Source: Paludibacteraceae bacterium
GTDB taxonomy: Bacteria; Bacteroidota; Bacteroidia; Bacteroidales; Paludibacteraceae
DNA length: 64,000 nt
Direction: 5' to 3'
NCBI GenBank assembly: GCA_017937025.1
Contig: JAGBEJ010000002.1
Span: 124,001-188,000, forward strand
In this document: positions 54,268-62,926 of the stretch, piece after piece
How the letters are laid out: each line of letters begins with the position of its first letter
Position numbering within the stretch: position 1 is the first letter of the stretch
Notes under the pieces: generated by a model
What the model was told of the DNA's origin: nothing
Seen by the model: only the letters and a program-made list of their open reading frames with translations
The model's database searches: none
Translations under genes and position numbers: made by a program

Positions 54268-55843
54268 CTATTCCACTTTGCCTCCGTTCAGGAAATATCT
54301 CGTGCCGTCTTTCTCGATATAGATTATTCCGTTGCGGTCAATAATTTTCTTCACCTCGCTCTTTTCTGCTGCGGCTTCTTTCACACCAACGTTAGGGATT
54401 GCCTGTATGTTTGTGAATCTCTTCCACTCGTCTGCCGCTTTGTATGCATCAACGCTTCCTGCTGGCACATATAATGAAATGCCTGAATTACCCAAATTGC
54501 CGCATAACGGAGGGGTTGTTGCTTCCACCGTCATGCTTGTCAGTCTATAGCAGTTACCGAACACACCATTTCCAATACTTGTCACGCTACTTGGAATTGT
54601 TACGCTTGTCAGTCCTGTGCAGTCATAGAACGCATAATTCCCAATGCTTGTCACGCTGTTCGGGATGGTTATGCTCGTCAATCCTTCGCAGCGAGAGAAC
54701 GCATCTTCTCCAATGATTGTCACACTATTCGGAATGGTGACGCTTCCCGTTTTTCCCTGTGGGCACGTTATTAGTGTATTCTTGTCTTTGCTGTATAAGA
54801 CTCCGTCTATTGAAGCGTAGTTTAAGTTGTCTTCCGTGACATTAATGCTTGTCAGTCCTCTACAACTTTCGAACGCCTCATCTCCAATGCTTGTGACGCT
54901 GTTCGGGATTGTGACGCTCGTCAGTACACCGCAACAATAGAACGCCCTATGTCCAATGCTCGTTACGCTATTTCCAATTGTTACGCTCGTCAGTCCTTTG
55001 CAGCCATCGAACGCCAAATCTCCAATGCTTGTGACGCCATTGCCAATTGTGACGCTTGTCAGTCCTGTGCAGCCAGAGAACGCGTATTTTCCAATGTTTA
55101 TGACGCTGTTTGGAATTGTGATACTCGTCAAACCTTTGCAATCATAGAATGCATAATCTTCAATACTTGTGACGCTGTTCGGGATGATGAAGCTTCCCGT
55201 TTTTCCCTCTGGGCATTTTATTAATGTCTTCTTGTCTTTGCTGTACAAGACTCCGTCTATTGAAGCGTAGTTTAAGTTGTCTTCTGCGACATTAATGCTT
55301 GTCAGTCCTGTGCTGTTCCAGAACGCACTACTTCCAATACTTGTCACGCTATTTCCAATTGTTACGCTTGCCAGCCCTTCGCAGCAAGAGAACGCTTGAC
55401 TTCCAATGCTTGTCACACTGTTGGGAATTGTTATGCTTGTCAGTCCTTCGCAGGATTGGAACGCTTGAGCTCCAATGCTTGTTACGCTGTTCGGGATGGT
55501 AATGCTTGTCAGTCCTGTGCAGAACATGAACGCACAGTCCCCAATGCTTGTCACACTGTTGGGAATTGTTATGCTTGTCAGTTCTGTTCTGGAGTAAAAA
55601 AGCGTAGTTTCCAATGCTTTTGACACCATTGTTTATTACAACATTTTTGATGGATGAACTATATTTCCATGGACTACTCGACCAAGATGTATAATTATAC
55701 ATAGCCCCCGTTCCGCTGATAGTAAGTGTGCCGGTGGATTCCACGTAGGTGTAAGTGACATTACTGCCGCAGCTGCCGCTGTCGTCTGCCCATGCGAGGG
55801 TTGTGGCGCATATTGCCACAATTAGTGTAAATAACTTTTTCAT
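54268..55843 (-). pseudogene. BspA-like leucine-rich-repeat surface protein, frameshifted at a homopolymer
   Basis: The N-terminal frame (ATG 55,843, signal MKKLFTLIVAICATTLAWA, then an Ig-like start and [15 protein letters not shown]) and the C-terminal frame (ending 54,268) belong to one protein of about 525 aa. They are separated by one extra base in a run of six A (55,596-55,601, minus-strand T6). With T5 the frame reads [13 protein letters not shown] and continues through about a dozen LRR_5 units (consensus [21 protein letters not shown]). The C-terminus ends in YFLNGGKVE. Such proteins bind host or bacterial surfaces. It is either phase-variable, truly broken, or a sequencing artefact. 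Confidence 0.85.
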
Positions 55844-55909
55844 TCTCTTTTGTTTTTGTTTGTTTTTTTCTGCCGGTTCCGTGTTTATTGGCTTATAGAC
55901 ATAAAAAAT

Positions 55910-56053
55910 GCGTGGAACCTTTGCTGCTATTATGGTTCACTGAGGTCTTCGACTACCTAACTATACCATAATACACGAACAAAAGCCCACGCCGGAGCGT
56001 GAGCGCCTTTCGCTTGTCTTGATATAGTTATGAAAATTGTCGAAGTTTTCAGT
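55910..56053 (-). ncRNA. Structured leader RNA of the BspA-like gene, second member of the pseudoknot class
   Basis: On the minus strand 56,039-56,053 pairs with 55,939-55,953 (12 of 15 bp), and 56,020-56,030 pairs with 55,958-55,968 (10 of 11). The apical part contains GCGTGG (complement of 55,987-55,992), complementary to CCACGC (complement of 55,910-55,915) beyond the hairpin, followed by ATTTTTTATG. The ATG is 67 bases downstream. Layout and spacing match the element at 29,035-29,164. The rest of the 400-bp gap (to 56,243) shows no gene. Confidence 0.6.
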
Positions 56054-56243
56054 GAATCAAGAATTAGCTATAACGCTTTATCTATTTTTATGTCTTTGTT
56101 ACTAAATTGTTTTCTGTTTCTTGTTTGTCGGTTTTTCGGTTAATACTCGTTTTAGCAGAGGATGGCAGAACAGCCATCCTCTTATATTAAGTCTCAGAAA
56201 TTTTGCAAACTACCCTTTTCTATTTCGCAGGGCAAACGCCACG

Positions 56244-56648
56244 TTACTCCGCCTTCCTGCTCACATACAACTCGAAAGGAGTCTCGTCGATATAGAACTT
56301 TATGCGGTCGTTCTCGAGAAGGTCGTACCAAAGACGCATGCGGTCAACCTTTCTGTCGTTCCACTTTGTTATCACGATAACATCCTTTGACTCATTGTAA
56401 TACCAATATCCGTCGGCAATATTAAATCCAGAGAAAAGGAGTTTGAACTTAGCATGATGGTCGGCAGTGAAAATAATCTCCGACTTCTTCAGTTTCGAGT
56501 AATCCTTTGTCTCCTTATTGTTCAGTTTCAGGTCTTTATTCTCTGTCACAGAGTCAACCGACCATACACCGACAATCTTTGTCTCGATCTGTGCAGACGC
56601 AGCAGCCGAGAACATAAGCGCGCAAAACGCGAAAAGCATTTTTTTCAT
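56244..56648 (-). CDS. Small exported lipocalin-like protein
   Basis: A 134-aa protein. The N-terminus KKMLFAFCALMFSAAASAQ is a signal peptide. The mature part begins with IVGVWSVDSV, the W-containing opening of Bacteroidetes lipocalin-like domains, followed by alternating strands (SEIIFTADHHAKFKLLF, DGYWYYNESKDVIVITKW). It may bind a small hydrophobic ligand in the periplasm. No cognate ligand is evident. It follows rho by 21 bp on the same strand and may be cotranscribed with it. Confidence 0.78.
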   Translation of the reverse strand: MKKMLFAFCALMFSAAASAQIETKIVGVWSVDSVTENKDLKLNNKETKDYSKLKKSEIIFTADHHAKFKLLFSGFNIADGYWYYNESKDVIVITKWNDRKVDRMRLWYDLLENDRIKFYIDETPFELYVSRKAE

Positions 56649-56669
56649 AACATTTAGTATTTATGGTTG

Positions 56670-58349
56670 TTATTTGTTCATTGTAACAAGCAGTTCCTCG
56701 TTTGAGACCGTGCGGTCCATCTGCTTTCTCATGAAGTCCATTGCCTCCACCGGCGTCATGTCCGAGAGGTAGTTGCGCAGAACCCATACGCGCGAGAGCG
56801 TCTCCTTGTCCTGGAGCAAGTCGTCGCGGCGTGTGCTGCTCGCCATAATGTCCACAGCAGGGAAAATGCGCTTGTTGGCAAGCGTGCGGTTAAGCTGCAG
56901 CTCCATGTTTCCTGTACCCTTGAACTCCTCGAATATCACGTCGTCCATCTTCGAGCCGGTCTCTGTAAGCGCCGTCGCTATTATGGTAAGGCTGCCGCCG
57001 CCCTCGATATTTCGAGCAGCTCCGAAGAAGCGTTTTGGCTTGTGCAGCGCATTGGCATCGACACCTCCGGAAAGTATCTTTCCTGACGCTGGCGACACGG
57101 TGTTATACGCTCTCGCCAGACGGGTTATCGAATCCAAAAGGATAACAACGTCATGACCGCACTCCACCATACGTTTCGCCTTCTCGTGAACCATGCTCGC
57201 CACCTTGACATGGCGCTCTGCCGGCTCGTCGAATGTCGATGAAATGACCTCAGCCTTCACGCTGCGCTGCATGTCGGTCACCTCCTCCGGACGCTCGTCT
57301 ATCAGCAGGATTATCATATAGACATCAGGGTCGTTAGCCGAGATTGCATTGGCTATGTCCTTGAGAAGCATTGTCTTACCGGTCTTAGGCTGAGCCACGA
57401 TGAGTCCACGCTGTCCCTTGCCGATAGGCGCGAAAAGGTCAACCACACGGACAGAAACATTGTCGTTTGCGCCGCGGGTGAGTTTGAACTTCTCGTTAGG
57501 GAACACAGGTGTAAGGTGCTCGAAATCCACTCTGTCGCGCACAAACTCAGGAGAGCGTCCGTTTATTTTTGTAACCTTGACAAGCGGGAAGTACTTCTCG
57601 CCGTCCTTGGGCGGACGGATGTTTCCTGTGACGGTATCTCCAGTTTTGAGTCCGTAAAGTCTGACCTGCGACTGAGACACGTAAATATCGTCGGGCGATG
57701 TGAAATAGTTGTAGTCAGGCGAACGCAAGAATCCGTAACCATCCGGCATCAGTTCAAGCACTCCCGTGCCTTCCAATACATCCGCGAAGTTGTACAGCGG
57801 TTCGTACTGCTGCTTCTGACGCTGCTGGTCGTTGTTGTTGCGTTTTTCGAAGTTGTTGTTTTTTTCTTCCTGCTTGCGCTCCTGCGCCTCTTCCTTTGGC
57901 TGATTGTCAGCAGTCTCAGTCGCCTGCGCCTCAGCGAAGCCGCGCTTCTTGTCGTCTCTGAAGTTGTTGCGGCGTCCACGCTGCTGGCGTTCGTTCTTGT
58001 CGGTCACTGGCTGCGCTTTAGGTTCAACCACTATCACGTCGTCACTCGCTGCCGTCTGTGCCGCATCCGCTTTGCGAGGACGCTCGACACGCTTCTGCTC
58101 CGTTGCCGTTTCTGCGGCATTCATCGCAGCCATGTCTATCTTTTGCGCATCCTTGACACGAGTACGCTTTGCCTTTTTCTCTGGCTGAGGCGCTGGCTGT
58201 TCCGATGGTTTTATCTTGGCTTGCACATCCAGAATTTCATAAATGAGGTCCGATTTCTTGTAGGAATCCACTTTCTTGACTCCCACTTCTTTTGCGATCT
58301 GCTTCAGTTCTGGAAGCAGCTTTTCTTCTAATTCAAATTTACTGTACAT
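56670..58349 (-). CDS. rho: Transcription termination factor Rho with long disordered insertion
   Basis: A 559-aa Rho, longer than the ~420-aa standard. Residues 1-45 are the Rho N-terminal helical domain ([20 protein letters not shown]). Residues about 50-180 are low-complexity Lys/Arg/Glu/Gln/Asn sequence ([20 protein letters not shown]), predicted disordered. The cold-shock RNA-binding domain ([20 protein letters not shown]) and the ATPase follow, with Walker [15 protein letters not shown], Walker [18 protein letters not shown] and the secondary-site loop ASGKILSGG. Bacteroidetes Rho insertions of this kind are known to promote condensate formation. TATATTTG at 58,522-58,529 is a candidate -7 box with a ~170-base leader. 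Confidence 0.95.
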   Translation of the reverse strand: MYSKFELEEKLLPELKQIAKEVGVKKVDSYKKSDLIYEILDVQAKIKPSEQPAPQPEKKAKRTRVKDAQKIDMAAMNAAETATEQKRVERPRKADAAQTAASDDVIVVEPKAQPVTDKNERQQRGRRNNFRDDKKRGFAEAQATETADNQPKEEAQERKQEEKNNNFEKRNNNDQQRQKQQYEPLYNFADVLEGTGVLELMPDGYGFLRSPDYNYFTSPDDIYVSQSQVRLYGLKTGDTVTGNIRPPKDGEKYFPLVKVTKINGRSPEFVRDRVDFEHLTPVFPNEKFKLTRGANDNVSVRVVDLFAPIGKGQRGLIVAQPKTGKTMLLKDIANAISANDPDVYMIILLIDERPEEVTDMQRSVKAEVISSTFDEPAERHVKVASMVHEKAKRMVECGHDVVILLDSITRLARAYNTVSPASGKILSGGVDANALHKPKRFFGAARNIEGGGSLTIIATALTETGSKMDDVIFEEFKGTGNMELQLNRTLANKRIFPAVDIMASSTRRDDLLQDKETLSRVWVLRNYLSDMTPVEAMDFMRKQMDRTVSNEELLVTMNK

Positions 58350-58553
58350 ATATAAATAATAGTCTTACAAAGCACAAACCTTCTACATAATTGAGTTTTC
58401 TACATAACATGGAGATGCCACGATATTTCTTTTCTGGATAAAAAAGCAATAATGTAAAAGGAGAAAAACATTTCGAGAACCGACTCGCTACAAATGAGTC
58501 TTTTGAAATGCGTTTGATATGCAAATATAATAATTAAATAAGGAAACTTCCCT

Positions 58554-59909
58554 TCAGGACGCAGAAATTTTAATGGCGGCGGAGGTTTTTTCCGTTAGCG
58601 AGAAACGCTCGTCGCTACGCAATCCGACCACCCACATGATTTTGCCCGTAGCATCTGCCACGACCTTCACCGCCGACTTCTCCGAAATGGAAATCTTCGA
58701 GTCAATCAGCACGTCGCTCACTTTCTTCGCACGGCCGTTCATGCCTAAGGGACAGATGACATCGCCAGCACGCCAAGTCCTGACCACAAGCGGAAATGCC
58801 ACTTTATCAAAATCCGCGTAAGCCACCGTGTTGCCCTTGGAAAAACGAACTTCTGCCGACGGCATTATTGCAAAAGAAAGCCCGCCTGCCTTTTTTCCTC
58901 CCCTCACGTCTTCCTCTGTCACAATGACCTCAGACGAATCGTCCTCCCGACTTGGCTTGACAGTGAACACGCCACGGTCCAGATATGACGTATGGCTCTG
59001 CGACTGCCACACTCGTCCGACATTTGCGTTCTTGGTCGACTCCACCATATCGGAGCATTGAGTCGCGGTGAATCCGAGCGGCGACAGATACTCAAAAAGC
59101 AGTGTCGAAGGGGCTTCAGTTGCCAAAAGCTCACGAACGACAACCCTCAGTTCCCCATCCGCGCCTTCGTTCACAACAGTTTGGCGCAACTGCGAGACAC
59201 GCGCATTGTATATCGCCTCGACATCACGCAAATGCCCTATGTCGCTCAAGACATTCGCCTTTGCTGCCGGATTGACAGACTGCAAAAGAGGTATCACACT
59301 CAGACGGAACTTGTTGCGCAGATAATCCTGCTGCAGATTAGTCGAGTCGGTGACATAATGGTACGAGTTCTTTTTCATGTGCTCCTCTATCTCGCTTCTA
59401 TAAATGCCCAGCAACGGACGGACAATCCTGCCCGCCACCGGTTTTATCCCTGTCAATCCGTGAATGCCTGTGCCACGGACTATGTTCATAAGAAAAGTTT
59501 CCACAACATCGTCGGCATGATGAGCGACGGCTATGACATCCGCTCCATGCTTGACACGAATCTGCTCAAACCAACCGTAACGGAGCTCGCGTGCCGCCAT
59601 TTCTATAGACAGCTTATGCTGTGCTGCGTACTTTTCTGTCTGGAAATGAACAATTTCCAACGGCACAGAAAGCTCCGCGCACAACGACTCCACAAACGAC
59701 TGGTCGCGGTCCGACTCGTCGCCACGAAGATGGAAATTGCAATGCGCCGCCACACAATCGAAACCAGACGACACAAGAACACGCAACAGCATGACACTGT
59801 CGGCTCCGCCACTCACAGCGACAATAATCCTTGAGCCCGGAGAGAACAGCCCCTCGGACTTTATAAATGAAAGAACTTTCTTCACAATACTGTCCATGCG
59901 CGTAATCAT
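58554..59909 (-). CDS. tilS: tRNA(Ile)-lysidine synthetase
   Basis: A 451-aa PP-loop ATPase. The SGGxDS motif is IIVAVSGGADSVMLLRVL near residue 28. It continues with VAAHCNFHLRGDESDRD and AVAHHADDVVETFLMNIVRG, then the C-terminal tRNA-binding domains (RTWRAGDVICPLGMNGRAKK). It converts C34 of the CAT-anticodon tRNA to lysidine so that AUA is read as Ile; it is essential in most bacteria. Start ATG 59,909 makes an ATGA overlap with the upstream YihY gene; an internal ATG at 59,897 is also possible. Confidence 0.95.
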   Translation of the reverse strand: MITRMDSIVKKVLSFIKSEGLFSPGSRIIVAVSGGADSVMLLRVLVSSGFDCVAAHCNFHLRGDESDRDQSFVESLCAELSVPLEIVHFQTEKYAAQHKLSIEMAARELRYGWFEQIRVKHGADVIAVAHHADDVVETFLMNIVRGTGIHGLTGIKPVAGRIVRPLLGIYRSEIEEHMKKNSYHYVTDSTNLQQDYLRNKFRLSVIPLLQSVNPAAKANVLSDIGHLRDVEAIYNARVSQLRQTVVNEGADGELRVVVRELLATEAPSTLLFEYLSPLGFTATQCSDMVESTKNANVGRVWQSQSHTSYLDRGVFTVKPSREDDSSEVIVTEEDVRGGKKAGGLSFAIMPSAEVRFSKGNTVAYADFDKVAFPLVVRTWRAGDVICPLGMNGRAKKVSDVLIDSKISISEKSAVKVVADATGKIMWVVGLRSDERFSLTEKTSAAIKISAS

Positions 59910-61258
59910 ATATCCTTGAGCAGGACTTTTCTGCTTTCCGGATCCTTGCGGAGAGCCTCAAGGCGATGCCAGAACGGCGCCAGCTTCTCGTTTTCCTCGA
60001 GTTTGAGCGAGTCGCTGCCGTAATTGTCTATTCGGCTTATGAGTTTGCCAATGGTTATGTTGTTCACATCCACAGCCGGGTAATAAGACTTCTGCCGCGA
60101 GTCGTCGTTATGCACGCCTACCACCAGTCCAACATCCACAAGCGTATTGATGCTGTTGCGAACAATTTTTATAGGAATCTTGGTTTCTTTTGACAAATTC
60201 TCGGATGTGTACGGACCCTCCTCTGCCACAAAACGCTTGACTATCAATGTCATAATAGCGAGCAACAGGAAATTGCTATAGCGGCGGCTCATCTTTTTTA
60301 TATCCTCGGCATACTCATAATTCGCGTAATTCTGAACCGCGAACGAGAGTTCCGCTCCGAGAAGGATAATAAGCCACGAAATCTGCAGCCACAAAAGCAG
60401 CAGAGGCACCATGGCGAAACCTCCATACACAGCATTATAAGAAGTAAGAAATACTTGACCTTTTATATAAAAGAACTGGAAAAGCTGAAACGCAACACCA
60501 GTGAAAGCACCAGCAGTAAGCGCAGAAAGGAACTTCACGCGTGTGTTGGGCACAATCAGAAACAATGCCGTGAAAATAAGGATGTTAATCAAGTAAGGCA
60601 GAACCTTTATCACACGTATAAGAAAAGGGCTCAGCACTCCGAACATATCATCTGAAAACGCAGACACAAGGAACATGGATAGTCCGCTTGAAGCCACGAC
60701 AAGCACCGGCAGCACAAACATAAGCGAGAGATATGTGGACAGCTGGCTTGAGATTGAGCGGTTTTTCTTGACATTCCAAATGTCGTTGAATATCGTCTCC
60801 ACATGACGGAATCCCGACATGACCGACCAGATGAGCATAACCACGCCGATGCCGACAAAAACGCCGCCCCTTGCATGCTCCAAGTACCTATTGACGAACT
60901 CCAGGACATTCGCCATCACACTGGCATGCTCGCCTGCCTGACGAGACAGCGTCGCCACGATAAGGTCCTGCATGCCGAAGCCACGCGCGATGGCCATCAC
61001 AAGCGCAATAACCGGCACTATGGCAAACAGCGTGTAATAAGTGAGCGCAGAAGCCTTCACCATGAGGCGGTCCTCCGAGAAACCGCGCACAGCCAGCACT
61101 ATGGACATGAGCACACGGCGGATTATCCGTCTGGTCCTCGAAGCCTCGGCGATAGGAATCCTCCAAATGTCCGTTGTGAAGAAATGAGGAAGGTACTTGA
61201 TGAAGTTTATCAGCCTTGTGCCGAAAGAATCCTTCCTGTTAGATTGACTTGAATCCAT
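59906..61258 (-). CDS. YihY/BrkB family inner-membrane protein
   Basis: A 450-aa protein. The N-terminal ~300 residues contain six membrane helices with family landmarks (ASALTYYTLFAIVPVIALVM, WNVKKNRSISSQLSTYLSL, YGGFAMVPLLLLWLQISW). The C-terminal ~130 residues are soluble and resemble a winged-helix domain (FVAEEGPYTSENLSKETKIP), seen in longer Bacteroidetes members. The family was once annotated as RNase BN, but that activity belongs to another gene; the role is unknown. Coupled to tilS. Confidence 0.88.
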   Translation of the reverse strand: MDSSQSNRKDSFGTRLINFIKYLPHFFTTDIWRIPIAEASRTRRIIRRVLMSIVLAVRGFSEDRLMVKASALTYYTLFAIVPVIALVMAIARGFGMQDLIVATLSRQAGEHASVMANVLEFVNRYLEHARGGVFVGIGVVMLIWSVMSGFRHVETIFNDIWNVKKNRSISSQLSTYLSLMFVLPVLVVASSGLSMFLVSAFSDDMFGVLSPFLIRVIKVLPYLINILIFTALFLIVPNTRVKFLSALTAGAFTGVAFQLFQFFYIKGQVFLTSYNAVYGGFAMVPLLLLWLQISWLIILLGAELSFAVQNYANYEYAEDIKKMSRRYSNFLLLAIMTLIVKRFVAEEGPYTSENLSKETKIPIKIVRNSINTLVDVGLVVGVHNDDSRQKSYYPAVDVNNITIGKLISRIDNYGSDSLKLEENEKLAPFWHRLEALRKDPESRKVLLKDI

Positions 61259-61280
61259 AGGCAATAAAATAAAAAAAACA

Positions 61281-61638
61281 CAGAAGGCCTGTAAGCCGGG
61301 TTCTGTACCTAAGAGAGATTCCCTTAGGCGTCTGTCATTTATCTACGACTTGTGTCGCCACAAGCCTGAAGCTATCTACCCCCCAACATCAGACGAGCAG
61401 TCCTACAGCGTTGGTATACTTGATATTGCAACCCATAAGGCATACGGCGATGCCATCGCTGGCAATCCCGGTGGGCTCTTACCCCGCCTTTTCACCCTTA
61501 TCCGGATTGCTCCGGACGGTTATTTTCTGTTATGCTACTCCACCCTCGCGGATGGCTTCCCGTTAGGAAGTATGGCGCTCTGTGTTGCCCGGACTTTCCT
61601 CTCCCAACAAGTGGCAGCGACAGACCGGCCTACTGTGT
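61281..61638 (-). ncRNA. rnpB: RNase P RNA (class A)
   Basis: The minus strand begins near GTAGGCCGGTCTGTCGCTG and continues with the universal GAGGAAAGTCCGGGC (CR-I). In the middle it has the P-domain hairpins, and near the 3' end the CR-V segment with AGGGGGGTAGATAGCTTCAG, ending AGAACCCGGCTTACAGGCCT. An A-run at 61,271-61,278 gives a T tract for termination. The catalytic RNA matures tRNA 5' ends. It lies divergent from rpoD; 61,639-61,909 contains no gene. Confidence 0.95.
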
Positions 61639-61909
61639 ATTGTAAGTGCAAATGTAATTATTTTCCAAGAATTTGACACCAACATCCACCTTATTCATTA
61701 CGACACAACCGTTCTTGTGCCATTTTGACACATGACAAGATGACATCAAGCGAAAAAAATCAACACAACCGAAAAAACACGCAAACCCACGCCACAAAGG
61801 AACACACGGCGGAATAATCCACTGCGACATCACGCTGCATTGCAAAACTGCACAATTTTTGCTACACAGCACACCGCTCTGCAAAGTCAAAATATAACGC
61901 CATAAAAAC

Positions 61910-61940
61910 TTGACTTTTGCATCCGTTTTTCATATCTTTG
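61910..61940 (+). promoter_or_regulatory. Promoter of rpoD
   Basis: TTG (61,910-61,912), 20 bp, TATCTTTG (61,933-61,940), the Bacteroidetes housekeeping pattern. The ATG is 37 bp downstream. Confidence 0.7.
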
Positions 61941-61977
61941 TACAATTTTTCTCGTAATAGGATTTACAAAACAATAG

Positions 61978-62838
61978 ATGAGACAACTTAAGATAACAAA
62001 GTCCATAACAAACCGCGAGAGCGCATCACTGGACAAATACCTGCAGGAAATCGGTCGCGAGGACCTTATCACAGTAGAAGAAGAAGTTGAACTGGCGCAG
62101 AGAATCAAGAAGGGCGACAGGAAAGCTCTCGACAAACTCACAAAAGCGAACCTGAGATTCGTGGTGTCTGTTGCAAAGCAGTACCAAAACCAAGGATTAA
62201 GTCTGCCTGACCTGATAAACGAAGGCAATGTGGGACTGATAAAAGCCGCTGAGAAATTCGACGAGACAAGAGGTTTCAAATTCATCTCATATGCAGTTTG
62301 GTGGATCAGACAGTCCATCCTTCAGGCTCTGGCCGAGCAGTCAAGAATCGTGAGACTGCCGCTGAACCAGGTCGGCTCGCTGAACAAGATAAGCAAAGCC
62401 TTGTCTAAGTTCGAGCAGGAGCACGAGAGAAGACCATCGTCCGAGGAGCTCGCAAAGGAACTTGGCGTTGACGAAGGCAAAATCTCCGACACGCTGAAGG
62501 TCGGCGGAAGACACATTTCTGTTGACGCGCCATTCGTCGAGGGCGAAGAGAACTCGCTCCTCGATGTGCTTCAGGACTCAAACTCACCAAACGCAGACAA
62601 AGAGCTCATCGACGAGTCATTGGCAAAGGAAATCGACCGCTCGCTCGCTACCCTCACAGAGAGAGAAAGCGACATCATCAAGATGTTCTTCGGCATCGGA
62701 TACCAGGAAATGACACTCGAGGAGATCGGTGACAAGTTCGGACTCACTAGAGAGAGAGTAAGACAAATAAAAGAAAAGGCAATAAGAAGACTGAGAAACA
62801 ACTCAAGAAGCAAATTGCTCAAAACATACCTTGGATAA
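61978..62838 (+). CDS. rpoD: Primary RNA polymerase sigma factor, Bacteroidetes type
   Basis: A 286-aa sigma-70 protein. It lacks most of region 1.1 and the non-conserved insertion, as usual for the short Bacteroidetes primary sigma. Region 1.2 is [20 protein letters not shown], region 2 includes [20 protein letters not shown] and [20 protein letters not shown], and region 4 includes [20 protein letters not shown]. This sigma recognises the TTTG/TAnnTTTG promoters seen elsewhere in the window. It is monocistronic, with a clear terminator. Confidence 0.97.
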   Translation: MRQLKITKSITNRESASLDKYLQEIGREDLITVEEEVELAQRIKKGDRKALDKLTKANLRFVVSVAKQYQNQGLSLPDLINEGNVGLIKAAEKFDETRGFKFISYAVWWIRQSILQALAEQSRIVRLPLNQVGSLNKISKALSKFEQEHERRPSSEELAKELGVDEGKISDTLKVGGRHISVDAPFVEGEENSLLDVLQDSNSPNADKELIDESLAKEIDRSLATLTERESDIIKMFFGIGYQEMTLEEIGDKFGLTRERVRQIKEKAIRRLRNNSRSKLLKTYLG

Positions 62839-62861
62839 AAATTATCCATTAGACAGAAAAA

Positions 62862-62893
62862 AGCAAGCCTAAGCCCATAGGCTTGTTTTTTTA
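62862..62893 (+). terminator. Terminator of rpoD
   Basis: CAAGCCTA-AGCCCA-TAGGCTTG, a perfect 8-bp stem, followed by TTTTTTT. Confidence 0.9.
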
Positions 62894-62926
62894 TTTTATT
62901 ATCTTTGTGAAATCAAGACTAAAATA

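Noticed and set aside
54500..55600. Periodic near-identical units resembling a DNA repeat array
   Set aside because: The periodicity of about 69 bp is the coding repeat of the LRR_5 protein, not a separate element.
57516..58331. 271-aa open frame antisense to the Rho insertion
   Set aside because: Leu/Phe/Val-rich reading produced by the repetitive Lys/Gln/Glu codons of Rho on the other strand.
61350..61676. 108-aa open frame over the RNase P RNA
   Set aside because: The DNA contains the universal conserved regions of rnpB; the frame is incidental.
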